This document shows positions 1 to 6,540 of a DNA stretch of 9,545 nucleotides, piece after piece. A program made the translations under genes and the position numbers. How positions within the stretch are numbered: the first letter of the stretch is position 1; every line of letters begins with the position of its first letter. The notes under the pieces were generated by a model. It saw nothing but the letters and a program-made list of their open reading frames with translations. It had not been told where the DNA came from and did not search any database. This DNA is from Alphaproteobacteria bacterium (GTDB lineage Bacteria > Pseudomonadota > Alphaproteobacteria > Micavibrionales > Micavibrionaceae). Location: NCBI GenBank assembly GCA_016763095.1, contig JAESUK010000130.1, positions 1 through 9,545 on the forward strand, written 5' to 3'.

Positions 1-1422
1 AATGCCCACCATGCAATTCAACATAGCACGCGCAAGTGGAAGTCCTAAACCCGTTCCTTGCTGTTCTTTTGCATGCTGTGAATCCATAATCTGACCGAAG
101 GGTTCCAACGCATCTTTGATCTTATCTTTTGGAATACCTATCCCATGGTCTTCAACAGATAGAATCAGATCGCCAAGTTCATCTACAAAGACTTTTGTTT
201 TTATTTCCTGCCCTTTTTTCGAGAACTTCACAGCATTACTTACAAGATTTATTAAGACCTGACGAATAAGGCGCATGTCAGCAATAAGTGTTGGTATCTT
301 GTCTTCTATCTCAATTGTAAGTTTTACCTCGCTCTTGAAAGCACGAGATTCCATGATACGGATTACCGAGGTTACGAGCCCAGCAATATCAATTTCCTGT
401 TCGTCCAGATCAACTTTTCCAGATTCAATCTTAGACATATCAAGGACTTCATTTATAATCTCAAGCAAGTGCTTTGCGCTCAAATGAATATCACCTAAAT
501 ATTCTATATATTTATCACTACCAAGTGGACCGAAGGTTTCATTCATCATTATCTCTGAAAAGCCGATAACAGCATTTAGAGGCGTTCTCAATTCATGACT
601 CATATTTGCTAAGAAGCTTGATTTAGCGTTGTTTGCGGCATCGGCACGCTCTTTTGCCATGCGTAAAGACATTTCCATTTGTTTACGTAGCGTGATGTCC
701 ATCATGGTTTTAACTTGGAAGTTACGCCCCTGACTTAGCGCCAGTGTCGCCGTTGTATACAGTACGTTTGCAATAGAGCCTTCTTTTCTTAGAATACGCC
801 CTTCTCCAGAGCTTCTAATGCCGCTATCCATCATGGTGTCATAGCGTTGTATTTCTTCTTTTTTCTCTTCATTTGGAAGTAGAATAGCAAAGTCTTCACC
901 GACAATGTCTTCACGTTTCCAGCCATAAGCACGCAAGAAACTGTCATTTACACGGACAATTCGACGGTGGTGATCCGTCACGAAAATACCGATCTCACTC
1001 ACATCAAAAATAGATGTCAGCAATGAAATAGCATCATCACGTTCACGTTGTAGAATTGAATCATCGGTTGTATCTGGCTGTGCCATAACATCCATCAGAA
1101 TGGTTTTACCGTCGCCCATTGTCACGGGATTTATCCAGAACCCATAAACACGAATTGCCCCTGGTAAGCTTGGGAGTGCTTGGATAGTAACAGGCATTTT
1201 TTGCTTCATACAAACTTCAAACGCCTGTTCAAAATGCCTTACATTTTCATGGTCAATAAAGCTTCCCATTTCACAATTGACAACTTGTTGACGGCGTCTG
1301 TGAAAATATTCAATTGCCCGCTGGTTGGCTTCGACCACCACGTACCGACCATCGTCAGTTAATTGCACCAAGAACCTTGGAACAGGCATTGTTTCGAAAA
1401 AAAGTTTGTGGTTAATATCCAT
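1..1422 (-). CDS. PAS-domain sensor histidine kinase, soluble, 3' end cut by window edge
   Basis: Reading from the ATG at 1422 gives 474 residues open to the window edge. It should autophosphorylate on a histidine and pass the phosphate to a response regulator that is not in view. Residues about 10-115 look like a divergent PAS module. Residues about 132-245 are a clearer PAS domain (IFDVSEIGIFVTDHHRRIVRV). The HisKA domain has the H-box SFLANMSHELRTPL with phospho-acceptor H276. The ATPase domain shows the N-box (INLVSNAVKF, N396), G1 (DHGIGIP, D425), F-box (EPFGQ) and G2 (GTGLGLPLAR, about 456-465). If the protein ends after the ATPase domain, only some 25-30 residues are missing. There is no signal peptide or membrane segment, so it is probably a cytoplasmic sensor. 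It lies 37 bases downstream of upp on the same strand with no clear Shine-Dalgarno, so it is probably co-transcribed. The signal is unknown. Confidence 0.93.
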   Translation of the reverse strand, partial: MDINHKLFFETMPVPRFLVQLTDDGRYVVVEANQRAIEYFHRRRQQVVNCEMGSFIDHENVRHFEQAFEVCMKQKMPVTIQALPSLPGAIRVYGFWINPVTMGDGKTILMDVMAQPDTTDDSILQRERDDAISLLTSIFDVSEIGIFVTDHHRRIVRVNDSFLRAYGWKREDIVGEDFAILLPNEEKKEEIQRYDTMMDSGIRSSGEGRILRKEGSIANVLYTTATLALSQGRNFQVKTMMDITLRKQMEMSLRMAKERADAANNAKSSFLANMSHELRTPLNAVIGFSEIMMNETFGPLGSDKYIEYLGDIHLSAKHLLEIINEVLDMSKIESGKVDLDEQEIDIAGLVTSVIRIMESRAFKSEVKLTIEIEDKIPTLIADMRLIRQVLINLVSNAVKFSKKGQEIKTKVFVDELGDLILSVEDHGIGIPKDKIKDALEPFGQIMDSQHAKEQQGTGLGLPLARAMLNCMVGI

Positions 1423-1459
1423 GTTTTAATAATCTATCCAATTTGTGGAGAACAATATA

Positions 1460-2122
1460 CTAATTTGTTCCAAATACACGATCGCCAGCATCACCTAACC
1501 CCGGAACAATATATGCATTTTCATTTAAGCGTTCATCTAATGACACCATATATATAGTGATTTTTGGGTATTCGTCATTAAATCTTTTCACACCTTCAGG
1601 TGCGCAAATTAACCCCATAAATACGATATCTTCTTCTTTCGCTCCAGCCTTTAGAAGGAGGCTTACGGCATAGGCAGCAGAGTTCCCCGTTGCAAGCATG
1701 GGATCAACAAGAATGATTTTCTTATTTTTCAATGGTGGGAGTTTTACCAAATACTCAACAGGCTTCTTTGTTTCTTCATCGCGGTAAACACCGACATGTC
1801 CCACAGGAGAATCTTTTAAAACCGCTTCCAAACCAGAAGACATGCCAAGAGCCGCCCTGAGTATTGGTACAATAACAGGCGTACTATCCGCCAATACAGT
1901 TCCATCCATTGCACATATAGGCGTTTCTATATTCTGCGTCGTCACAGACAAATTCTCTGTTACATATGGCGCCATAAGAATTGCTATATCATGTAAGTAC
2001 TGTTTAAACGCGCCCATAGGACATGCCTTATTTCTCAAGCGAGAGAGCTTATCCAGTATCAAGGGATGTCCTACAACTTTTAAATTTTTGTTGCTCTCTA
2101 TCGGGGTAGTTATCACACTCAT
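1460..2122 (-). CDS. upp: uracil phosphoribosyltransferase
   Basis: This 220-residue cytoplasmic enzyme converts uracil and PRPP to UMP and pyrophosphate (pyrimidine salvage). The PRPP-binding loop is VDPMLATGNSA at about 139-149. The C-terminal uracil-binding motif YIVPGLGDAGDRVFGTN (204-220) is intact, and VPILRAALGM (85-94) is also typical of the family. It is slightly longer than E. coli Upp (208 residues), with the extra residues at the N-terminus. The start is well supported: GAGGAAG at 2133-2139 lies 10 bases upstream. The ATG overlaps the TAA of the upstream GGDEF-like gene by one base (TAATG), indicating translational coupling. The gene thus sits between a degenerate GGDEF protein and a histidine kinase, an unusual setting, since upp is commonly beside a uracil permease or purine/pyrimidine genes. 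Confidence 0.97.
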   Translation of the reverse strand: MSVITTPIESNKNLKVVGHPLILDKLSRLRNKACPMGAFKQYLHDIAILMAPYVTENLSVTTQNIETPICAMDGTVLADSTPVIVPILRAALGMSSGLEAVLKDSPVGHVGVYRDEETKKPVEYLVKLPPLKNKKIILVDPMLATGNSAAYAVSLLLKAGAKEEDIVFMGLICAPEGVKRFNDEYPKITIYMVSLDERLNENAYIVPGLGDAGDRVFGTN

Positions 2123-3009
2123 TATTTTGTTTCTTCCTCAATATTTAAAAAGTTTTGTAGGTCAGAGGATTCACTCATAATAATATAATCATCGCGAACA
2201 TCTTTACACTCTACATCCAGATCTTTTCTCATATCTGCGATGGAATCTTCAAGGCTTTGACCTGACACTGGTTCCGTTATACATCCCGTTATACTTAACG
2301 ATGCCCCCTCATTTTTTGGCATAGACGCAAAATTCCGCTGAACACGTTCAAAAAACTTAACCGCGCCTGTCACCCCCGTATGTTTGAGAGACACAAGGAC
2401 GTAAGAATCGTCCACGCGATAAGCATCATCAAACAGTCTTAGGTTTGAGAGAATACCTTGTGCAACAGGCTTAATTATACTCAGTACATCAGTTACATCC
2501 CCAGACCACAGTGCATCAGAACGAATTAAACAAAAGCAAAATGCTTGTCCATCACGCTCAAAACGCTCCATTTCCTTTTTGTAGTCACTGACCATAAATT
2601 CTTCGGCACGAAGCCCTGTGTCCGAATCCACTTCAGTGGCGGATTTTTGTTCCTCTACACACGACCTTAAATGCACAATTAAGCGACCGTACGAATCTAC
2701 TATATTCTGAACAATATCTCTTTTTTCACCTGAAGGCTCAGCCTGACCCAACGCGCGCGAAAGGTTTTCTAGACGATCGACAGCTTTATTAAAGCTTTCA
2801 AAATCGGAAAGCACGGTGTTGGCAAGTACATCTTTTCGCTCTGCTTGCAATTGACCAGCGAGGCTTTTGATAGGTTCTTCATTAAACTCAGGGATGTCAT
2901 ACCCTTTATCCTGATCAAAAATTAGTGACATTATGAGCTTTTCATAGCAAGCCCCATAATTTGCCACCACAGACTCTACATATCGTTTTAAATCTGAGTT
3001 TTCACTCAT
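2122..3009 (-). CDS. soluble protein with degenerate GGDEF domain
   Basis: This 295-residue protein has a mostly helical, charged N-terminal half (1-125) that I do not recognise, followed by a GGDEF-like fold (about 128-280). The GGDEF entry motif is seen as DSDTGLRAEEF (128-138), corresponding to the usual D-x-x-T-G-L-x-N-R. The signature region reads R191-L-F-D194 then DAYRV then DDSYV (200-204). By spacing, GGDEF has become DDSYV, so diguanylate cyclase activity is unlikely, while the RxxD spacing of the inhibitory c-di-GMP site is kept. There are no membrane segments. It could be a c-di-GMP receptor, a protein-interaction scaffold, or a relic domain; which one is inference. A strong GAGGAG Shine-Dalgarno (3017-3022) supports the start. 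Its stop overlaps the upp start by one base, and it is separated from tgt by 75 bases holding a candidate promoter. Confidence 0.85.
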   Translation of the reverse strand: MSENSDLKRYVESVVANYGACYEKLIMSLIFDQDKGYDIPEFNEEPIKSLAGQLQAERKDVLANTVLSDFESFNKAVDRLENLSRALGQAEPSGEKRDIVQNIVDSYGRLIVHLRSCVEEQKSATEVDSDTGLRAEEFMVSDYKKEMERFERDGQAFCFCLIRSDALWSGDVTDVLSIIKPVAQGILSNLRLFDDAYRVDDSYVLVSLKHTGVTGAVKFFERVQRNFASMPKNEGASLSITGCITEPVSGQSLEDSIADMRKDLDVECKDVRDDYIIMSESSDLQNFLNIEEETK

Positions 3010-3016
3010 GCATAAT

Positions 3017-3022
3017 CTCCTC
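3017..3022 (-). promoter_or_regulatory. ribosome binding site of the GGDEF-like gene
   Basis: GAGGAG on the minus strand lies 7 bases before the ATG at 3009. It is one of the strongest Shine-Dalgarno matches in the window and fixes this start codon. Confidence 0.75.
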
Positions 3023-3032
3023 TTATGTACGA

Positions 3033-3060
3033 ATACTAGCTATAGCACATAAAGTATCAA
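3033..3060 (-). promoter_or_regulatory. candidate sigma-70-type promoter for GGDEF-upp-kinase unit
   Basis: On the minus strand, TTGATA (3055-3060, five of six bases of the -35 consensus) is followed after 16 bases by TAGTAT (3033-3038, four of six of the -10 consensus). Transcription would start about 20 bases before the GGDEF-like gene. The gap has no convincing GC-rich terminator for tgt, so read-through from tgt is also possible. The match is by eye only. Confidence 0.35.
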
Positions 3061-3084
3061 TTTTCAGTGTTTTAAACGATTTTT

Positions 3085-4311
3085 TTAGCTTGGAATCCAC
3101 TCTTTTTCGAGCTGATCAAGTGTTTCGTCTTTAATTGCTTGGCGAATCTCAGTCATAAGTAAACTCATGACCGCAACATTATGTTGAGCAACAATCTGTC
3201 CACCAAGACTTTCCTTCGCCTTGAACAGGTGATGAATATACGCTTTTGAATATTGTGATGATGCGGCGATACCAAGCTCTGGCCACAACGGGTCTTGATC
3301 CGTTTTATATTTGGCATTCAAAAGGTTCAAGCGCTCATTAGGAGCTCCCTTCATAAGAGCCCAACCATGACGTGCTACACGAGTTGGTGATACACAGTCA
3401 AAAGTATCAATCCCGAGGCGGACACATTGGAAAATATCCCTGAATGTTCCTATTCCCAACAAGTGAACAGGACGGTCTGGCGCAATATGCGGTACACACC
3501 ATGAAACAATTTCAAAAAACTGATCAAAGTTTCCGCCAAATGTTCCCCCAAGCGCCGTTCCGAAGAATGGACGGCTTGCAGAGAATGCAGCACTCTCCTC
3601 GCGTAAATTTTGGAAAATACCACCCTGAACAACGCTATACACAGCTTGTTTGCCGTTGTGCTTTTCATCAAAGGCTTTTAGTGATCTATCGCCCCAGCGA
3701 TGACTCATATGCATTGAATCTTCTGTGTACTGCTCTGAGACGTGCATCGCCGTACATTCATCTAGTTGTACAACAAAGTCCGCCCCGAGCTTGCGTTGAA
3801 TTTCCATGGCACTTTCAGGGGATAAGAAAAGCTTGCTTCCGTCTTTGTATGATCGGAACGTAGCACCCTCTTCCGTGATTTTGTTCAGAGAAGGTTTTCT
3901 ATTGGATTTGTTATTACGGCATTTAATTTCATCCGCGTTCACACCTTCACCCATAGAGTATATTTGAAACCCGCCACTATCTGTTAGAATAGGTCCACTC
4001 CAATTCATAAACTTATGTAGCCCACCCATTTTTTCAATGATGTCCGCACCAGGCTGAATCATTAAATGGTAGGTATTTGCCAGTATAATATCAGCCCCAG
4101 CATCTTTAACTTGCTGAGGGTGAAGACCTTTTATAGAGGCTTTGGTTCCACAAAAAATGAAGTTGGGTGTATCAAGACCACCATGAGGAGTCTCTAAACG
4201 TCCTAAACGGGCGCGAGACTTGGGGTCTTTATACGAAATGTCGAAAGAAAAATTTGGGTAAGAAATTCCCTCAGCCCGACTTAAAAAATCTGTATCTGGC
4301 TGAGTACTCAT
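3085..4311 (-). CDS. tgt: tRNA-guanine transglycosylase, variant lacking the zinc cysteines
   Basis: The family exchanges guanine 34 in GUN-anticodon tRNAs for preQ1 (most bacteria) or queuine. At 408 residues this member is longer than the usual 370-385. The catalytic parts are present: base D111 in DSGGFQ, D184 in LDECT, Q229-G-G in the pocket, nucleophile D305 in FDCVSPTR, and the tRNA-contacting arginines R311 and R314. Two things depart from the family. First, the CxCxxC zinc ligands (Cys318, 320 and 323 in the Zymomonas enzyme) are Leu346, Ile348 and Ser351, while the fourth ligand His is kept (H377). Second, the pocket loop reads GGTFGGN instead of GGLAVGE, placing Gly259 at the Val233 position, as in queuine-using enzymes. 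An insertion of about 19 residues (122-143, rich in K, R and N) follows the DSGGFQ helix and resembles that of chlamydial Tgt as I remember it. The gene starts 11 bases after rpmB, so they are probably co-transcribed. No queA or queuine transporter is in view. Confidence 0.92.
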   Translation of the reverse strand: MSTQPDTDFLSRAEGISYPNFSFDISYKDPKSRARLGRLETPHGGLDTPNFIFCGTKASIKGLHPQQVKDAGADIILANTYHLMIQPGADIIEKMGGLHKFMNWSGPILTDSGGFQIYSMGEGVNADEIKCRNNKSNRKPSLNKITEEGATFRSYKDGSKLFLSPESAMEIQRKLGADFVVQLDECTAMHVSEQYTEDSMHMSHRWGDRSLKAFDEKHNGKQAVYSVVQGGIFQNLREESAAFSASRPFFGTALGGTFGGNFDQFFEIVSWCVPHIAPDRPVHLLGIGTFRDIFQCVRLGIDTFDCVSPTRVARHGWALMKGAPNERLNLLNAKYKTDQDPLWPELGIAASSQYSKAYIHHLFKAKESLGGQIVAQHNVAVMSLLMTEIRQAIKDETLDQLEKEWIPS

Positions 4312-4322
4312 CGTTTAGGCTA

Positions 4323-4616
4323 TTAAGCTTTTTTTGCAGCTACTGCTTGCTCTACTTGTACTTTAATTGGACGCAAAGAAGCATCAAGCTTCGTTTTTGC
4401 TGTGCCCATTAGGTACGCATCCAATCCACCTTTGTGGTCAATTGTTCTGATACCAGCAACGCTTAGTTTAATGCGAACAGAGCGCTTTAAAACTTCGCTG
4501 TACACGTTAGTTTCTTGAATGTTAGGAAGAAAACGTCTGCGCGTTCTATTCAACGCATGAGAAACATTATTTCCTGACTGTGGTCCTTTACCAGTTATAA
4601 TACAACGGCGGCTCAT
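4323..4616 (-). CDS. rpmB: 50S ribosomal protein L28
   Basis: This 97-residue protein of the large ribosomal subunit begins SRRCIITGKGPQSGNNVSHA, the family signature, followed by NRTRRRFLPNIQ. The basic N-terminal half and lysine/alanine-rich tail (AVAAKKA) are normal, and the length matches alphaproteobacterial L28. The Shine-Dalgarno AAGGAA (4624-4629) lies 7 bases before the ATG. In many bacteria rpmB is paired with rpmG; here it is followed after 11 bases by tgt, putting a ribosomal protein and a tRNA-modifying enzyme in one probable transcript. Confidence 0.98.
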   Translation of the reverse strand: MSRRCIITGKGPQSGNNVSHALNRTRRRFLPNIQETNVYSEVLKRSVRIKLSVAGIRTIDHKGGLDAYLMGTAKTKLDASLRPIKVQVEQAVAAKKA

Positions 4617-4623
4617 CTTTTTA

Positions 4624-4629
4624 TTCCTT
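4624..4629 (-). promoter_or_regulatory. ribosome binding site of rpmB
   Basis: AAGGAA on the minus strand is 7 bases upstream of the rpmB ATG, the expected spacing for a highly translated ribosomal gene. Confidence 0.7.
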
Positions 4630-4670
4630 ATAATATATACAATATCGTTATTTCATCGCTCGAATACGTA

Positions 4671-4684
4671 ATCCGAATGCGGAT
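4671..4684. repeat. short inverted repeat at the presumed rpmB transcription start
   Basis: ATCCG and CGGAT form a perfect 5-base inverted repeat around AATG. Its position next to the candidate -10 box suggests a possible regulatory role, but a repeat this short can arise by chance. Confidence 0.25.
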
Positions 4685-4713
4685 AAATACCTTTTAATGG
4701 AGGTCAAAGTCAA
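4684..4713 (-). promoter_or_regulatory. candidate promoter for rpmB-tgt
   Basis: On the minus strand TTGACT (4708-4713) lies 18 bases before TATTTA (4684-4689); a second TTGACC overlaps immediately downstream (4702-4707). Transcription would start near 4677, giving a leader of about 60 bases before rpmB. A small inverted repeat (ATCCG-AATG-CGGAT, 4671-4684) covers the presumed start point and could be an operator or a weak 5' hairpin. The call is by eye only. The 125-base gap between rpmB and the CbiB-like gene holds nothing else recognisable. Confidence 0.4.
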
Positions 4714-4741
4714 GCTTATATTTAATATATTTGGTGCATTC

Positions 4742-5803
4742 CTATAAAAAGAGAATTTTATAAACGAGCAATGAGCAAAAAACCAAGCTTACCCAAAGGA
4801 TTGTAGCCACAAATAATAAGTATCTAACACGCTTCACCATGTCTATATCCATTTGCGCAGAAACCTTATCAGGCCCTATCCATTTTCTATTTATAGTCCA
4901 TCCGTCCACGTCCTTTACAGGTCCAGCAAGAATCATATTGAGTGCATAGGAAACCATGCCTAAAATGGGCCAGCCTTGCCCATAACTTAGATGTGATTTA
5001 AACAAGCCCTTAACTGCGCCAGAGATATTTGCATAAGGGACAAATAAGCATGAGAGTATAAATAGGACAGCCGTTATGGGCGTTGTTACGAAGGACAACA
5101 GCTTTAGCACTGACAACGCCAACGAATCTGAACCCTTTCCGCTGCCTTCTCGTCCAACACGCCAGACAACATAGCTGAGTCCTGAAATTACAAACAAACC
5201 AACAAAGCCACTTGTTATATAGGCGAGTGATGGCAAGATGATCGCACGCTCAAAAGAAACCAATGAGAAATTTGAAACCACACGCATGATTCCAGAATCA
5301 TCCATTGTGTTTAAATCAATGCGTGAGGATGACGCAACAGAGAAATAGCTATGCGTGTTTTTATCACCTTTTAGTGTTTTGTGAATCGTTCCCATCATTC
5401 GCCAATGTGCGCCTGATACTATTACAGAGCTGAGGACAATCACACTTGATAGCCCATAGAAATACTGTTCCGCCGTTAAGGAGGTTGCCAACACACCTGT
5501 AAGAAAGGATAAAGCCGTGACACAGAGTGTTAAACCAATACCACGGAACATCAAGGTGCTCGTGTCTTTCTTTACCTTAAACAGCTTGTAACACAGCTTA
5601 CCAAAGAACATGTCCAAGACAATCCAGAAGAATGGAATTGCGCGACCTCGCCACCCTCCATGGGTAAAACCAAGGATACTTATAAAGAGTAGTGAGAGCA
5701 CCAAGATACTCACCCGCTCAGGGTAGCGATCTATTAGTTGCCCGAGAAACGCATTGAATGCGGGGACATTGGAAATAAAGTTTGGGTTTTCAGCTATAAT
5801 CAT
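4742..5803 (-). CDS. divergent CobD/CbiB-family membrane protein
   Basis: This 353-residue integral membrane protein has hydrophobic segments at about 31-47, 88-107, 113-131, 186-215, 233-255 and 328-349. Its layout follows CobD/CbiB (adenosylcobinamide-phosphate synthase): WRMMGTIHKTLKGD (134-147), TMDDSGIMRVVSNF (166-179), and a C-terminal GWPILGMVSYALNMILAGPV (277-296) with KWIGP (307-311), matching the family's GWP-x-LGG-P-x-IG region. The polar residues of the family's ESxAEN-x-x-D segment are replaced (NFSLVSFER, 178-186), as are the NTxDSMxGY and DD-x-x-N-x-x-PAR motifs (TTPITA at 240-245). Cobinamide synthesis is therefore doubtful. AmpE, a distant relative, is another possible comparison. 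No other cobalamin genes or B12 riboswitch are visible. The ATG at 5803 is chosen because the frame's 66-residue extension would run into the divergent YgjP gene and has no membrane-protein character. Confidence 0.7.
   Translation of the reverse strand: MIIAENPNFISNVPAFNAFLGQLIDRYPERVSILVLSLLFISILGFTHGGWRGRAIPFFWIVLDMFFGKLCYKLFKVKKDTSTLMFRGIGLTLCVTALSFLTGVLATSLTAEQYFYGLSSVIVLSSVIVSGAHWRMMGTIHKTLKGDKNTHSYFSVASSSRIDLNTMDDSGIMRVVSNFSLVSFERAIILPSLAYITSGFVGLFVISGLSYVVWRVGREGSGKGSDSLALSVLKLLSFVTTPITAVLFILSCLFVPYANISGAVKGLFKSHLSYGQGWPILGMVSYALNMILAGPVKDVDGWTINRKWIGPDKVSAQMDIDMVKRVRYLLFVATILWVSLVFCSLLVYKILFL
5795..5800 (+). promoter_or_regulatory. possible -10 box for the YgjP-type gene
   Basis: TATAAT, an exact -10 consensus, ends 18 bases before the ATG at 5819. 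Transcription would begin near 5807, leaving a leader of only about 12 bases. No convincing -35 box is present at 16-18 bases (the nearest is TTGGAA at 5769-5774, 20 bases away). The box lies inside the start of the divergent CbiB-like gene. Confidence 0.3.
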
Positions 5804-5818
5804 AGTATCAAGATTATC

Positions 5819-6532
5819 ATGAGTTTTTTTAAAAAGACAGAACCTCTTCTTATAACATGTCCATTTGATATAGATCAGCGGATTAGTGAGAAGGCAAAAC
5901 GTCTCGCCCTGCGTGTTAATTACACATCTGGGCGCATTGAGCTTGTGATTCCTCGTCGCATGCCAACAAAACTTGTTGAACGGTTTCTGTATCAAAACCA
6001 AGATTGGATTGAGGATAAACAGAAAACGATTCCCACAACCATTCCTTTTTCCTGTGGAACAACGATTCCCCTCTTTGGAGTGGATACTCTTATTACATCA
6101 AATGTCGACGCATCCCTTAAAAGAACCAAAGTTTCTTTGTGCGATGACGTTCTTCTTATTAGGACATATTTAGATGATCCATCTCAACGGATTCAGCGTT
6201 TTCTTAAAAAAGAGGCGCTCAATAAATTTGAAGAATTAGCACATCAAAAGGCAGAGCTTATAGATAAGTCCGTTCAAAGTGTTTCTATTCGTGACACCAA
6301 GAGTCGTTGGGGAAGTTGTTCTCATGATGGACGTTTATCTTTATCATGGAGGCTTATCTTTGCGCCTGTATCCGCTATGGACTATGTCATCGCGCATGAG
6401 GTTTCTCACCTCAAGCATATGGATCACTCTCCCTCTTTTTGGAAAACCTGTGAGGCACTTTCCCTAGACTACGCAAAAGGAAAACCTTGGATGAAGGAAC
6501 ATGGATACACGCTTATGAGGTATGGGCGTTAA
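5819..6532 (+). CDS. YgjP-like (DUF45) zinc metalloprotease
   Basis: This 237-residue soluble protein belongs to the YgjP/SprT-like metallopeptidase family (PF01863). The hallmark C-terminal block is complete: KSRWGSCSHDGRLSLSWRL (161-179), then VIAHEVSHLKHMDHSPSFW (190-208). H193, E194 and H197 of the HExxH motif bind zinc and catalyse, with H203 the likely third ligand. The N-terminal half (1-120) is the usual beta-rich part. The substrates of this family are poorly known. The start at 5819 is preferred over an in-frame ATG at 5738, whose 27 extra residues would overlap the divergent gene and lack family similarity. There is no good Shine-Dalgarno, so it may be translated from a very short leader. 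It converges with ruvX with a 4-base overlap. Confidence 0.9.
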   Translation: MSFFKKTEPLLITCPFDIDQRISEKAKRLALRVNYTSGRIELVIPRRMPTKLVERFLYQNQDWIEDKQKTIPTTIPFSCGTTIPLFGVDTLITSNVDASLKRTKVSLCDDVLLIRTYLDDPSQRIQRFLKKEALNKFEELAHQKAELIDKSVQSVSIRDTKSRWGSCSHDGRLSLSWRLIFAPVSAMDYVIAHEVSHLKHMDHSPSFWKTCEALSLDYAKGKPWMKEHGYTLMRYGR

Positions 6533-6540
6533 ACCCCATA
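6521..6540. repeat. inverted repeat spanning the two convergent stop codons
   Basis: TATGGG (6521-6526) and CCCATA (6535-6540) form a 6-base stem around an 8-base loop that contains both stop codons. It arises because both proteins end in Tyr-Gly-x-stop. No T-run follows on either strand, so it is not a standard intrinsic terminator, though it might slow converging polymerases. Confidence 0.35.

Noticed and set aside
3061..3084. An AT-rich stretch after tgt (with a T-run on the plus strand) considered as a tgt terminator.
   Set aside because: There is no GC-rich stem, and the run lies on the wrong side for minus-strand transcription.
3444..3863. A 139-codon plus-strand open frame inside tgt.
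   Set aside because: It is opposite conserved Tgt motifs and is low-complexity in composition; this is a shadow frame.
4617..4741. The gap upstream of rpmB considered for a riboswitch or L28 leader structure.
   Set aside because: Only a 5-base hairpin and promoter-like boxes are visible; there is no preQ1 or cobalamin riboswitch pattern.
5738..5818. A longer start for the YgjP-type protein.
   Set aside because: The 27 extra residues overlap the divergent gene and do not resemble the family's N-terminus.
5804..6001. An in-frame 66-residue N-terminal extension of the CbiB-like protein.
   Set aside because: It lies antisense to the YgjP-type gene, is Cys/Lys-rich without family similarity, and ATG 5803 gives a normal-sized protein.
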